Shown: positions 22,025 to 35,949, numbered from the stretch's first letter. The stretch: 64,000 bases of DNA from Protula sp. h YS-2021 (GCA_949752745.1 OX457026.1:43741239-43805238); one strand, 5' to 3'. Notes: a model not told the origin generated them from the letters alone. Numbers and translations are program-made.

Positions 22025-23110
22025 TCACTCTAACGCGTGTATTACCTGACTGCTTAGGGACGTTAACGCGTTCAGACAACCCGCAAAATACCGGGTTGAC
22101 AGGTGAATACCCTTCTCTCGAGCTAAACGTAAAATGCTGCTGGTCAGTTTTGTAAGTTCCTGAGATCTTGTGCCCCTACTTGTTTGTTCAAGTATGCCAC
22201 CGGCGTGAAGTTGTCTAGGTAAAACTCCACACATTTGCCCTTTAGGTAGTATGCTAGGGCTATCTACACTACCTGTTTTTATCAAGAACCCTGCCACATC
22301 TTGCCTTAGAAATGGATTCCCCAGCCAGATAGAGACGCATCGTTTTGTTCTGGTGGTGGGCTTGAGAAGGGCTCATGATCCGAGGGTCGCGCCACCAAGC
22401 TAACGTTCGGTGTGCCTCCTCGGCCTTGGGATGTCTCCTTTGACGCAGACTGCGTCTAATTTCTGCCTGGAAAAGCCTATAAGGGAGCTTTTGCAGGCGC
22501 ACGGTCTTCTCCGTTGCTGCAAAGCAAACACAAGGAGATATTGCGTCTTGGCCAGATTTACCTTTGCGATCGGTTTGATAACTTGGACAGTACCTCGGAT
22601 CCTTTCTCGGCACTTTTTCCTAAGAATACCATCATTTGCTTTGGATCGAGTCCGAATTTGGTGAGATTCACCAACAGACCTACCTTGCCTGATTGCTCTC
22701 GTACAGTGGTTTGATCGTGGTGAGCTAGGTACCAGTCGTCAAAATACTGGATAACTAACATACCTTGTACCCGTACAAACGTCTTGAGTGTTTTCATGAT
22801 TTTTGTGAAGACGAAGGGCACCGTGGAGAGATCGAATAGGACAGGCAGATACCAGAACTGCTTTTGCCCTATCTGAAACACAGGTACTTTTTGGTTGTCG
22901 GGTGCAAAGACAACTGAAGATAAGCGTCGGTTACTTTGACAGCTGTACCCCCATATGACCTTGGCTGTCTCCATTTGAAAAGGAGTTACCTGGATAAATC
23001 ATGGTTTACAGTAGTTACGTCTATAGCTAACCGCCAGAACCCTTGATTTCTTGGGAACCAGAAAAACCCTGCAGAAAAACTCTTTCTGGTTTTGTAGCAT
23101 CTCTATCGCT
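22025..23110 (-). pseudogene. RT and RNase H remnant of DIRS 2
   Basis: RT starts near 23100 with EFFCRVFLVPKKS. The catalytic motif appears as IQYFDDWYLAHH near 22735, with LVNLTKFGLDPKQMMVFLG downstream, as in DIRS 1. RNase H is fragmented (LARFAREKG-like and NALTSLSSQVIHALE segments, 22297 to 22025). Several stops and frame changes make it inactive. Confidence 0.8.
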
Positions 23111-23819
23111 CCCTTTCGCACTAAATCGCCGATCATGCCCAGTAGGACTTGGAGTTTCACTGGATCCTGATCTTGGGACGCAACTAGGTGACGAGTAGCC
23201 TTCTCTTAATCAACGCACAATTAGGCGAAGGCGAATGCAGGGTCCGAGTTACTCATCATGGACACTCGGCCTGACGGGACAGACCGAATGACTCTCTCAC
23301 TGAGTGCGATCGCTTCCTGTTTCCCCTTGGCGCATGTCTCCGGTGGGGCTGACTAGGGCCTGGGGAGCGGAGTAGAAATGGACAGAGGAAATGACACGGC
23401 TAACACCGACGGGTTATCTGGTCGACGTGATACTTTAACGGTTGGCGTATGCTTGCGTCTCAACTTGTCCTGTTTAGACAGCAAAGCTTTTAGTAGTTCT
23501 TGGACATGCTTCTGTAGTTAGGCTTGCAGAACAAAGAATGTTGATATGTTCAGGGAATCTGACTGTGACATCACCGATACAGCTGAAAAGGATCCCAAGA
23601 ACAGTACACGTGTACACGAGGGCTTAGGATCCGTGTAAACGGAACTACACGGCGAATATAACACATAAAACTACGGTTACTAAACAAAGACAGTAAAATT
23701 TTTATGCTGAATCACTATTGACTGTTTTTATGTCAGTTATCGGCACTCAGATGTTTTCGTTCAAGAACAAAAACGTTTTTCCTGTCATGTTTCTTTTTAG
23801 ACTCCAACCTGGCAAGCGT

Positions 23820-24050
23820 GGGGTCTATAGGATTGTCCTCAGTCTATCCATCCGTCCGTCTGTCCGTCCGTCTGTCCGTCCGTTTGTCACACTTTGGATG
23901 CTGTTTTGTTTCTATACAAGTTCTCCGAAACTATTTATCCTAGGCATATCCAACCTTGCACAGTGAAAATATATATTGAAGTTGTGCAATGTTGTGTTAT
24001 TTTTTAAATCCGTAAAAAAATGCCAAAATGGCGACTTGTTGTGTCCGGTT
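23820..24050 (+). repeat. CCGTCCGT repeat, second copy
   Basis: Has CGTCCGTCTGTCCGTCCG at 23849-23880, then AAATATATATTGAAGTTGTG and AAATGGCGACTTGTTG. These match 4780-4960 in order. It sits inside the gag-like part of DIRS 2, so it probably inserted there. Flanking sequences at about 23620 and 24295 share GGATCCGTGTAA. Confidence 0.65.
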
Positions 24051-25059
24051 GGGGTCTGCGCCTTCGACGATGGCTTGTTGAAATTCGATGAAATGCTAAA
24101 TGCACGAGTACACCATAAGACGATACCGCATCCATAGCGTGTAGCGTGCAGACGCTGTGAAAGACAGTGCGCCGAATCAATAACTACACGGGGAGAGGCG
24201 TGCTGTTATGATACAGCGCCACAGCCACAGAGCATCATATTGGTTTCGTTTCGCTCGTAGCTCATGAAGCAGTGTATCGTGTAGTGAGTTTTGGATCCGT
24301 GTAATGGCAAGACACTGCACGGTACCGTGTACTCGAGGATCCGCTTTCAGCTCTAATCACCGGCGCATCCAATGTCTGTGAAGGAGAGATTTCAGGGCGT
24401 TGGGGATACCGAACTCACTCATATGCGTGGTAAAACATGTGGCTGACTGTGGGTACCTAACTGTTACTCCTCCGTAGGCAAAGCCACCACAGGCGGTAAT
24501 GCAAAGTCAAATTCCTCTGAGAGGGCATTGTCTTTTGATGTAAGGCGGACCAAGCTTTATCTGTTATTGATCGTTTACACACATCTGATAAATCTAACTC
24601 CTCTAATTTTTGGAGGTTGCAGATGGCTTAAGCTTCTTGCTGTTTTTTCATTCAGTTAACGTCATATTCCGCACTCCTCTCTGAGTTAACGCCGCTCTCT
24701 GAACTTTGCGACGCACTCCGCGCTAAATGTGCGAAGTTTCTCTAAAGCGTCCCAATCTTGTGCAGTGCACACTTACATGAGGTATGTAGCACGTCACACA
24801 TGTCCCTATGCCTCCTGCATCTATCACGGAGCGACTGTGATAGCTGGCACAGGGTATATGTACAAAGCAGTTTGAGATGCAGACTAGCTTTTGTCTTTTC
24901 TGAAACAAAGTAAAGAATAAGAATGTATAAATAATTTGTCGGTACATTTGCAAACACTCATCTTAGAACACTGAGTTCGTACTGAGCCAAGCTACTCACT
25001 GTAGAAAGGTTAGTATTGGTGACTTCTAGCGTGTGCAAACGCAGGAGTGACATGTACGA

Positions 25060-25510
25060 ACGCCGCACTGACTAAGACGCACCAAGGATTTGTCACGGGC
25101 CAAGGTCTGTGCGTATGTTTGGTATTTGATGAGTACCTGATCAAGACACTCCAAGACCTGGCCACGAACCAAGGCCTATGGGCTTGATACTTGACTGATG
25201 ATGAGCACAAAGCTGTGACTCAGCACCAAGCCACCCAGCCAAGACTCAGATACCCAGTAGGTATCTTATGCATAGGCCTAACCCAGCAGTGGTGCGTGCT
25301 TGGTATCAGATACCGAACGCAACCAAGGCTTGGTATGCCCGTTGACACTCGAGTCCTCAGAGCTCAGGAGTGATCTAGTCGGTTGGAAACTAACTCCTCT
25401 GCGTTCATACGTAACCTAGCAACCTAGCTCAGAATAACACTTGTCTTGGAAAGAAAGACACCCGTGATGCAAACTCAGATTTACCAGCAGAGAGCATACG
25501 AAGGTACAAT
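25060..25510 (+). repeat. Dispersed repeat R2, first copy
   Basis: Shares a series of words with 28960-29430 in the same orientation: CCAAGACTCA..TACC..GT.GGT.TCTTAT, GGTGCGTRCTKGGTA, an ACTCAGAAT block, and ACACCC.TATG / GATTTACCAG-type ends. It has no coding potential. It lies just beyond the gag end of DIRS 2, so it could be a terminal part of such elements. Confidence 0.5.
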
Positions 25511-27521
25511 TTCCAAAATATGCAAGCTAAATGCAACCACATCAATATTCCAGCTAATAGAACATACCATCTAACGAATTAATGATGAAAGAGGAGAAAT
25601 TCACCTCTTAGCCGGAGCACAGAAAATTTTGCGCTTCTCCACAAACGTGTGCGGTTGGTAGCGCACGCAATACGAAAATAAGGCTTGGTACTAGAGTAGT
25701 ACCGATTCTGATTGTCCGATATCTAGATCTGGAGTACTCGAGCCACTATGGAAACATTGTATGATTCTCAGAGTTTGTGAAAAAGCCACATAAAAGTGAA
25801 GATATGCGAGTTTTTATGAGGTTAAAGAAATGATTGAAAATATAATGTTGCATTTACAGTTACAGTATACATTTTGCTGAATTCAAAACATCGTTGACTG
25901 TATAAAAAGGGAGATATCTATTGCAAAATATCAATTCAGTATTGAAATAAAATCGTATGTTCTGATTACACCTGCCGATTTCCACTCGGTTTGAGCTTGC
26001 ATATTGAAAGAAAATGTGGTAAAATGAATACAAAGTTTTATTTTACTTTAAAATAAATTAAATTAAAAACAATATGTCATTTTTCCTTGAAAATGTAAGC
26101 AAGACCGTGTACAATGTTAATCAAGACAGGTGTACAAAAGTTCACTTTGCAACTTAGTAGATTCTTTGACTAGAGAAAAATATTCTTATTTCTCATTTTC
26201 TGTCTCTTAATTCCATTTTATATACAATGACCTGACCATGTTTGAAGAAGTGTGAGAGGCAAAACAAAAAAGTCGGCTAAATATGCATGGCAAGGCAAAT
26301 AAGAAATGATGACTGGAAGGTAGAAAAATTGCCCAAAGGTTCCGTTCTTAAAAAAGGTATTTTGTGACATTTTGGTAACTGCATCTTCTTTAGCGGTTAA
26401 AAGAAATCAAGACAAATGCCAAAAAAATTAGTATTAGGGCTGTTTATTCAACATAATTCACCATATTGTGCAGAAACTTAATGAATACCAATTTCAAATT
26501 AAATTAAATGAAAAAAACTCGTCGTAAAAATCGCTTCCCATAGGTATTTGTTTACACGGAGCACAGGAGCAATTTTACTCAATAAAGAAACAATGCTATT
26601 GCACGGGTCAGCCTTATCGAAAATATAATATCTACATTGTTGCGTGTATTTTTTGGCATGTTATTAGCAGATAAATATCTTATGCTTGGAACTTTTTGGA
26701 CAAACTGCATCTATTTTTTAAATTTTTTTCATTGTTTTAACAGTAATAAATGATGTTATTTGTGGTAAAATTCTTCGGTCGCGTTTCGCGGCTCGTACTT
26801 GGGATAAACGCTGCGGACTCCTCGATATAAATGGCTACTGCTAGTGTCGTCTTATTATTTTCAACATTTAATGATGCTCTTCAGATACCTACCAGGAAGC
26901 AAAAATTTAATCAGTTGCTGGTAACGAAAACAACCAATAAGGTGACTCAAAAAATGTAATGGTAAATCACGGTCACGTGTCGGGGCTGATCGTAATTCTG
27001 ACTGCACCGGTTTCCCTTAACAATACCTATATGTCTACGAAATGTCAACGTACTTCATCTGCATCAACTGCAAGCATCTGCAGAGGGTAAAATATTCAGG
27101 TCTACATTTCCCAGTTTTATTTCCATCACATTTGTACTTTTCCTGATAAATTGTGCAATAATTTCAACACATAGCAGAAATAAGATGGACATTGTCTGAC
27201 TCTTCTGAATATTCCAAACAAACCACAGCTAGAACCGGTTTTAACACTATGCTATAGATTCATTTTTATACCATAGAAGAACCCAAGTTATGAAAATTGA
27301 GCCAAAATTAAATGTTTATAAAACAGTATTAATAAGCAGCTATTCTGTGCTATCAAATTCCTGTTCAAAATCAAACATAAGCAATAATCCCGTTTTGTTT
27401 TTTTCATAGGTGTAATGTAAGACATCTTAAATTCGTTTCCCATTTTCACTAATATAACGTTTTTAAATCCTTTCTGGTCTGAATGAATTGGTTCAAGTAT
27501 TATATCTTTTTCTCTAAGAGA
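25511..27521. other. No gene seen
   Basis: About 2 kb of AT-rich sequence without recognisable ORFs, RNA genes or repeats. An intron or intergenic spacer is equally possible. Confidence 0.4.
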
Positions 27522-27812
27522 CAGTTATTTTGTTAGGATTTTGTAATCAACATGTACATGTGGGTCTACAATTTTCCATTAAAAGCAAATTTTTATCTTT
27601 TTCTGTAGTGGCGTAATTACTTTTCTTGTTTGTGATATTGCTAGCTTTCAACGCCTTTTACTTTAAGCGGCAGTTATTTTGTTAGGATTTTGTAATCAAT
27701 ATGTACTCATGGGCTATACTTTTCCATTAAAAGCAAATTTTTATCTTTTTTCTGCAGTGGCGCAATTACTCTTCTTGTTTGTGATATTGCTAGCTCTCAA
27801 CACCTTTCGCAA
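27522..27812 (+). repeat. 149-bp tandem duplication
   Basis: CAGTTATTTTGTTAGGATTT starts at 27522 and again at 27671. The two units stay alike through TTTTCCATTAAAAGCAAATT and GTTTGTGATATTGCTAGCT, with a handful of substitutions. The small ORF at 27679-27864 arises from the second unit and has no recognised domain. Confidence 0.9.
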
Positions 27813-28129
27813 AGTTCAAGTATCAGTTAATTTATCGTTCAGAACTGGCCAAAATATTTCATAAAATTATACTGTCAAGCCGTTGCATCCTGGGCTTTTA
27901 ATGTACTACGCAGAACCTAATGTGTTTGTCTCTGGTTAGTTCCCGTTCTCATTGGTTTTTGTTTATTTCATTATTATATTGCAACCCGCCAACCTCTAAT
28001 ATACCTTGAAATTTGGAGTTATTATTTGGATTGATTGACTTGAAGATATTCTCAGAATAGTCTTGAATTACTTTTTCTGACTACCTAAGTATAAATAGCA
28101 TTTTTATTCCTCTGTATACACATGTGCCC

Positions 28130-28640
28130 CTCTTCCCTTATAATTATTCACGGCTTCGAGGATTTTAAAAAATTTCTTATTGATTCTGTTCGTCTTCATC
28201 TAAGCAATTTCAAATTTTATAAGATTCCATTCAGTTGGGGGTCATTTATATCGTTATATTCTATCCCACATTTGATAATAAACTGATTTATCTATTTGTT
28301 TCCTATTAAGCTACAATTCAATTTCTAAATAATGGACCTCTTATGTTAATCAGAGTTAATCAGAGATAGTTTAGCTAATCTGTGGTCGGCTAAAATGATG
28401 TCCATATCTTTACCCTGCAAGTGAACATTACAGTCCCCTCCTAATATTTTTGTGTATGCATCGTATTCAGAACCTCATATTCAAACTATTGCAGACGTGC
28501 ATCTGTCCATTTTTGTCGTTTGGAACATAACTATAATAATGTGTTCTATTTATTCACATAATTGTTCGAGATTAAACCTTTTCTTTCCTTGTCAGATACA
28601 GAATCTACTACGTCACATAAAATTGCAGTTCCTCTGCTAG
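28130..28640 (-). pseudogene. L1/Tx1-like LINE endonuclease remnant
   Basis: On the minus strand, translated pieces include ILGGDCNVHLQGKDMD (GGDxN endonuclease motif), DHRLAKLSL (the catalytic DH with following strand) and KLNCSLIGNK, followed by a DPQLNG.L.N.K segment. This order resembles the C-terminal part of L1/Tx1-type apurinic endonuclease domains and the linker to RT. Stops, and a deletion between the GGD and DH motifs, show decay. No RT was found downstream. The call rests on motif pattern only. Confidence 0.45.
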
Positions 28641-28959
28641 AAGAATTTTTGCGACCAAAATAAATTCCCCCTAGCTTATGTTTTTATTTAATTAGTTATT
28701 GTTTTTACTATTTTGTAAATTTTTGTCACATCTTCCTCAAAGAGATGGATGCTGGTGACATAAAGTCGGACAGGGTTTTTCAATATCCAGATGCAAGGGT
28801 GCCCAGACCTTATCTAAACAGAGCGTCCATCGCCCACTGAAAAGTCTAGCAGTGTCTGTACCTTACAAAGCTAACCGCAGCTTAAAGGTTGGTACCTGGT
28901 GGCACACAGCCTATGAAAACACAGGAACGATGCAGCCTGTCCCGTGATACACCAAGGCT

Positions 28960-29430
28960 TGGTCACTGAACCAGGGGTTGGGGGATCTGCTTTGTAATTT
29001 GTACGCAGAGCATCATCAGTAAGCCAGAACCAAGACTCAAGTACCTCGTGGGTGTCTTATACCAAGACAGAACTAAATCTTGGTGCGTACTGGGTACTCA
29101 GTACGGAGACGGAACCAAGCCCCAGTAGGTACTCGGTTGTACAAAGACTCTGTAAAGCTTCAGAACTGTCCTTAGAAGCAACTTTTTCTTGGCACAGCTC
29201 TACAGTTACTGGCCGTCTGGTTGAAAGCACCAATCTACACTGAGAGGTTACTGCGTAACTCAGAATGCTGAAGGTAGCTTGAGACCAAGACAGATACCAG
29301 TACACAGAAAATCAGCGCATCCCACTCCAGTAAACAGGTAGATTAACACTTCGCAGGGGAAGGGAACACCCCTATGTACAAACACTGATCTACCAGAAGC
29401 GAGAAGTACGAAAATGATTCTTTCTTGAGC
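28960..29430 (+). repeat. Dispersed repeat R2, second copy
   Basis: Counterpart of 25060-25510 (see that entry). It ends next to the Jockey-like LINE remnant that starts at 29461. Confidence 0.5.
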
Positions 29431-29460
29431 TCTGCGAAGTTTGATTGAAATAGAAAATTG

Positions 29461-30340
29461 CTAGTTGTTTCCTTTGCATAGACCGAAAGGTTGTTCAATA
29501 CCACAGGTTTGTTGGGTTTCAACTGTAGTACTTTTGGTACTCTTTTTTGTAATTGACTCTATGGTAATGTCAGCATTATCGAGGTGAGTCCGAACCCTCG
29601 CTCCGAATGGAGGTATTACTGTAGGAGCTCTTTCATGGAAGCTGGAAAAATCTGATCGAAAGACTGAGTTGTACGTGGGATTCTTCTTATTTGCATAAAG
29701 ATTTGTTGCGTACTGCATGGCGAGTTTGATTCGACGAATGCTAATAGGCTGCTCATTTGCCTGCCTCCACATGCAGGCTTTCTGCTTGTGATGTTCTAAA
29801 GCATTCAGACACACTCTTAAACCCTGATTTTGTATTGGGTCAAGCATTTTAGGTATGAAGGTCTTGCTGATCCATAAACAATGCTGCCATAGTCTAATCT
29901 AGACTCTATCGAGGCTCGTTAAAGCATGAGTTTTGTATCCCGATCTGCGCCCCCTTCATGGGCAGATATTACTCTTAGAAGGTTGGGTGCTTTTTGACAT
30001 TTTCGTTTGAGTTTTTTTTATGTGTGGTATAAAGCTGAGCTTGGAGTCGAAGAGTAAACCTAGAAATTTGCTTTCTTTAAGAACAGGTATTTGAATGCCA
30101 GAAATGTATAGACCGGGGTCGTCGTGTTATTTGCGTGTATTGCAGAAGTGCATACAGACTGTTTTGGTTTGTGATAATTTAAATATATTTTGGTCAGCTC
30201 CTGTTTGCAGTGAGTGTATGTTCTGCTGCAAGCGTCGCTGTATTAGGTTCATATTCTTGACTCTGCAAGATATTGAAAATCGTTAAGAAAGTGTTAGCTG
30301 TCTATCCCATGTTTCACGGTGTGACGGATCTATTTATCTT
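29461..30340 (-). pseudogene. Jockey-like LINE: RT C-terminus and RT-RNase H linker
   Basis: The frame 29847 to 29461 reads MLDPIQNQGLRVCLNALEHH and then EQPISIRRIKLAMQYATNLY. This is the thumb and linker region found in Jockey/I-group LINEs that carry RNase H. Upstream on the minus strand, in shifting frames, are RLDYG-like YGS.VYGSARPSYLK, KFLGLLFDSKLSF.PHI and KTVCMHFCNTRK, which are the RT palm-to-thumb blocks. There are several frame breaks. The catalytic YxDD block at the 5' end is not clearly preserved. It is a dead, truncated copy. Confidence 0.75.
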
Positions 30341-31887
30341 TATCAGGAACAAAACAATGGAAAGAATGCATCCCTGGGGAAAACTTTCCTTTTGTTCGAA
30401 GTAGTCTGAGAACATAACACAATAGAAATAATCCTTGGGTGGAACTGATAATACTTGTAGTATCTGTACAGAATCTGCTTAGATAAGTGGAGATAAGCAA
30501 AATCAGAGCTTTTTCGAAGCAAAAGTAGAAGTTTATTCGAATGGGGAGTTTTGCCTGCTAACCGGGAAGCATAGCACAAGCGCACAAGCACTACGGTGAT
30601 TTGTTCGACTGTTCGTGTGTGTTCCACGCCTACAAGTTCTGTCCGTAGGTATTCTGTCGCTGTTTTTCTATCCTTGGATGTTCTGGCAGTAGATGTTCTA
30701 TCCTCTATCCCTTGAAAATCGGTCCGTAGGTATTCTGTCCTAGAACAATCTGTTCATGGTTGCTCTGCCCTGGACGCTCTGTCTGTAAATACTCCATACC
30801 TGAAGGTTCTTTCTGGGGATGTTTTTCCTAGATTCTATACAGAGACTACAAATATTATCAGTTCCATCTAAGGATTATTTCTATTGTGTTATGGTTAAGA
30901 GAAATTTGCCATCAAACCCTCTCCAGTGTGTGTGCCAGATCCTGATGTTTGTTACAAGTGACAGAACGTGATATTTGAGTTATATCGATGTTTGACAAAC
31001 AACATTTCAGAACAATATTTATATTAAATTCCTCAGCTGACTCGGCAAACAAAAACTTGGCTATATAACATAGCGCTCCAGTACCCGTAGGCGCCTATAA
31101 TTTCGTGCTCTGCTGCACTGCTACATCTCACAGCAAACATTTATGCTGGGAACATCTGCTTCCTTGGATAGTAAGTCCAGTAGATAATCGGTTAATAATG
31201 ACTTAATGATATAAGAGGGCATTTTTTCCCATGTTCAAAATAAGTTATTCTATACTAGTTTGATGTCGTCAATACCACAAACATTACAAAGATATATATA
31301 TGTACTATCTGAGGTAACAGTGGCATAAAGCAATGTTTTCTTAATGTGGGTTGTCAAATTAATTCATAATCTTAATTTTTAGACAAGACAATTATGTCGA
31401 GCTGGTCCAGAACAATAGAAAAAAGATTAGGTGTCGAATGAGTGTATGTATCGCATATGTGTATTCAGAAGTAAAAATACAAAAACAACGAGAGCCAAAT
31501 TGGCAAAAGGGAAATATTAAACCCTTGACAAAAACTAAGATTAGTACATCAGTTTCTGTCTTCGAGTAGAATTGTTTAAACTTGGTGTGGTTGGAACTTC
31601 CTTCAATGATAAGCCAGTTGTGAGGAAAATTTTGGCCATTTTGAAACATGACATTGCCAATAACTTAATGAAACCACATCTTCCACCTATCCCCTTTCCA
31701 GACCCTTAGCTCCAAGTTAACTGTATGGGATTTTTAACTTTGCTGACACTTTTGTGTCCTAAACGTTTCACTTAGGACAAGAAGCGTATCTCGAAGTTTA
31801 GTGTATTTTACCAGGTTAGATTCTGCATCCACGGGTCATGCTGATAAAATCGATGCAAGAGGGAAGATAGCTGTTTTGTTTCGTACC

Positions 31888-31892
<5 letters not shown>
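30341..31892. other. No gene seen
   Basis: Mostly AT-rich. At 30640-30840 there are imperfect repeats of GTCCGTAGGTATTCTGTC-like words. No ORF with recognisable content was found. Confidence 0.4.

Positions 31893-31949
<57 letters not shown>
31893..31949. repeat. (TA)n microsatellite
   Basis: About 28 uninterrupted TA dinucleotides. The ORF track across it (a Tyr-Ile repeat) is not a gene. Confidence 0.97.
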
Positions 31950-31951
<2 letters not shown>

Positions 31952-34900
31952 ATAAATAGCCAAGTACACTAAGACGTACTGAATGCAGCCCTCAGCACAC
32001 ACCCGCTATAAATGCTCACTTGCTGTGGACAGTGGAGTTATAAATATGATTGCGCTAAGGCTGTAGTCTGAGCTATCATTGTGTGCGCGGTATATTTGAC
32101 CTTCAATGGCAAAATTTCATATTCCAGATTTGCATATAAAATTTGAATGAATTTCAAACCAACAAGGTTCAGCAACTCATGTTATAGTGTGCCTTTAAGC
32201 GTCTCGGATTAGTTAGCCCGAGCTGAAAAAAAAACACCAGACAGAAACACATAAATACACAGTACGAATTCAGCAAGTACAAATAACGATCTACAATGGT
32301 ATAAAGGGGACTTCCAGGAAAAAGGCAGGCACTTATGCAAACCTATTTTGGCTGAATCTCTGGCCTAGCCTCCAATAGGCAGCTGACATGGCAAAAAACA
32401 TGTGAAGTACGACACATCGAAGAAAGCTTTAAGGCCTTAAGTCAACAAAGTGATACCCTTGAGTCAAGGTGTGTGTGTAATCATGGAAAGGGACAGGCTT
32501 CAGTTTTTTTTGGCATGCTTGTACTATTATTGGGGTAGCTGAGATGAGGAGTGGCAGATGACGCACATGGTAAAGAAAGAAGAAAAATTAAGTTTAACTT
32601 AATGAATCACCCAAGGTGAGAAAAGGCAATCAAAGAAAGAGTTAAAGCATTGCTCTCAGTTCATGCCAAAAGGAAAGACATGTTTTTTACTTGCCGTTTG
32701 TTCATTTCTAACTATTTTTTTTTTGCTTTCAAAATGAAAAGATTTTGTTCATTACTAGTCAATGCAGTTTTTTATGCCGTGAATAGTAAACAGATTGTCC
32801 CATTAGCCTAAGAAATTTTTATCATTCTATCTTTAGCTACACTAGGACTTGAAAATTGCCTTGTATAACTCAACCAGTGACAATTGCTCCTTTGGCAGTT
32901 CTACTAATGGTTATTAAATACTCGCAAATCTGTTTGAAAGTGACAAACAAGCTCTGTTAGGGAATATAATGAACTGCTTTATGACACGTGCTGCTTTCAG
33001 AAGTAATCAAAGGCAATAGCACTGCTTTGTTTATTTTATTGTCGATCTGTTAAAAAGTTTAAGAAGTGTAAGAACGAGACAGTTATAATAACAGATGAAC
33101 TTAAGTTTTAAATTTATTAGACGTACATCCAATTTAATGCATATCGCAATTTTGAGCAACTACTTGTTTCATCTTAGAATAACATAGCACTTAAATTAAG
33201 CAGTTGTAACTACTGAGGTCGCTAGAATGGTTCGTGAACGGATACTTCTAAATTCCTCCAAGAAATGGTAAAACGTGACACAGCCCTTTTCTTTATTTCG
33301 ATATTTTGAAAATCACTTAGTATATGTTTTAGCATCGCTTATTAATCATGGCGCTGTAATTTTTTGTCGCTTGTAGTTATTATATTATATTTTAGAGTAG
33401 TCACAAATTATACATGTAACACCTAATCGATATAAAATAGAAATATTGTTTCAAGCCATTTTATTAAAGGGTAGACTTTAAATACATATGATCTAAAACT
33501 TCGCACCTAGATATATAAGGTATGTAGGGCCAATATTTAGATGGGAACACATTTAATAGATCTACTGAAGTAAAACACTTCAACGTTTATTTCCAAGAGC
33601 TTTAAAAGACAGAAGATTAAATCCTTCATTAACAATGCAAAAATATTTTTGACAGATTACATTCTTTTCAGCTCAAAGGTGGTGGTGGTAGTTGTTGTTG
33701 TTGCTGTGGTCTAAGAAATAATCAAATTAAGTAAAACAAATTACCGACTTTTAAAATGGCATTGATATATGAATAAATACGCTTGTAATAAAACGAAGTA
33801 ATAACAAAATCTACATTTTTTCAATACTTTGACTTTTAACCAGTTCGGATACTTTTTCTTGTATCTAATACACATTTTCATAGATTGAAATTAATTTCTA
33901 AATAGGGTGGCCACAGGTCATAAAACAGAAATCTGAGTACGAATAAGCGCTGAACTGGCCAAAAGTATTGAAAATCAGGAAAAATGCATTTGGATTTATT
34001 ATTTTTTTAATTTAATTAAAACATAATCAGCAATTTATTTTAATGGAATTATGGCGTATATAAATGATTGTGCTTCATTGTTCCCAATGATGAAAACATA
34101 CATTTTTCTGTATTGACATGCACAAATGACAGTTGTCTATTTGTCGTGTGATGAAACTACATCACTATACCGGTTGCCTTTTTCCGAACCAAACAGTTCT
34201 CAGATTTTCGAGTATAAATTAAAGGTTTTACCCGCCAAAAGAAGAGTATTTCCATTTAGGAGTTACTTTCAATTTCGTTTTCAAGAAAATACATAGTTGT
34301 CGATTTCCCTTACATTTGATTTTGTGGGTACTCTATCCTGGAATAATCTACCAAAAATATCTGATTTCTTAGCCGCTTAAGAATTTTTATTTTGAGTAAT
34401 AGAATCATCATTGACTCATTTTAACTCTGTCTGCTTTTCGCAAGATGTATCAAATAACAGTACAGCAAGAGCGATCATGAAAAGAACTTGCAGCCTCATT
34501 TAAGCGTTCAGTTTGAAGGTTTCAGATTTTGTAGGAAGGCTTTCCAGATTGGACAACCAGTGCTGATTTTCTATTTTGGCAAAACTCGCAAAAAGACCTG
34601 AACTTTGGGCAAACATGATTTCATTTCTGTTGAAATAAAGAAGTAAGAGAATACATTGCAAAATCGTTTATTTACTTTTTTCTGAATCATTTTAACAGAT
34701 ATTAATAAAAAATCATCTGCCTTAACTACAATATTTCTGCACTAAGCATTGGTGGTACCAATGTGGATAGCAATCATGATGCACTACCAACGTCTTGAAG
34801 CTTTTAAATGCAATGGCATAAAATTTTTCAGAACTATCGCTTTGGTTAACCCACTGCATTCCTAGGTTGCAAAAATGTGATGACTGCATTTCTCGAAACA

Positions 34901-35949
34901 AATGTGTATAACCTTTTATTTCAAATAAATTTTAGCCTGGATTTTTAGAGATAATCCAATAACTTTGCATTTATCTTTCTGTGTAGTCAGGCATCCCAGC
35001 GGAATTTATGAAACCTATGTTTTAAGAAATGGCCATTTTAAAAAAAAACTATCTTACCTATAAAAACCTATATTTTAGTCAAAGAAACAAGCCACATTTG
35101 CTGAACTTGCGAGGTTATTGATATTTGCTTTGTATTTCATATTCAGCTTGCCACAGCCTCCCTGAAAATTCGCACATATAGGACGAGATAGTGACCTAGC
35201 TTTGATAACCTACAGTGTGATGGGTGCTGAAAGTGTGAAATCAGACTTTAATGTTCTTTGTGGCTGATCTATAATCGATACCATTTTTTTCTAATCAGCT
35301 GCAAACTGTAAAAAGAGATTAAATAGAAAGTAACTATGAAAAGAGTTAAGATATTCTCGATCTAAAGTGCTTGCTAATGCGGGACAATATTCACTGTCTT
35401 TAATATGTTTATGTGTGTCCGTTGTGAAGAAACAGGTATGTGTAAGAGATCCCGAAAGCGAAAACTTCGATTCACTTCAAACTTGCCGTTTATTACTTGG
35501 ATAGATCAGATCTTTTTGACGAGGGTTACGTGATTAATGAGTGTGTATTAAGTCATTACGTAAAAATCTTGTGTGCAAAATTGCACTATCGCTGGCCATC
35601 GAAGAAAGTTAAATCTTGGCAGGATTATTGCTTTTGCTTGGTAGGTCCGAAAGATTCCATCAAGTGATGTTTCGATTACAACGAACGAGTATGGCATATG
35701 AATTCATAACGTAGATCAAAAGAGCGCCTCATGGAAGAGAGAGGTTTCTTTGATCAATTCCATTGAAAATTTTAACAGAGAAAACTTAGCATAAGCTCTT
35801 TCAAATAAAGCATAAATGAACCCATAACATCCTCATTTGTGCAACTCAACGAAAGTGCAACTCAGACAAAATAGGGATTACATTTTACCGTTAAAAGAAT
35901 TTCGGTGTTATACAGTTTTACTCAGCAGCGTACGAGCCCCTTGCTTGCC
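31950..35949. other. Four kilobases with no gene seen
   Basis: AT-rich sequence without ORFs of note, repeats shared with the window, or RNA genes. A small GGTGGTGGTAGTTGTTGTTG run lies near 33680. It could hold introns or regulatory DNA of the downstream GPCR, but nothing in the sequence shows that. Confidence 0.4.

Larger units (their letters stand above)
20670..24960 (-). mobile_element. DIRS-like retrotransposon 2 (decayed)
   Basis: Lies head-to-tail after DIRS 1 on the minus strand. Its left end (20680-20770) has a foldback GCGAATTGCG and CGAATTCGC motif resembling the DIRS 1 left end. Then come recombinase (21646 to 21223), RNase H and RT (23110 to 22025) and a gag-like remnant out to about 24900, interrupted by a CCGT-type repeat near 23820-24050. 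Many stops and frameshifts are present. Confidence 0.75.
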
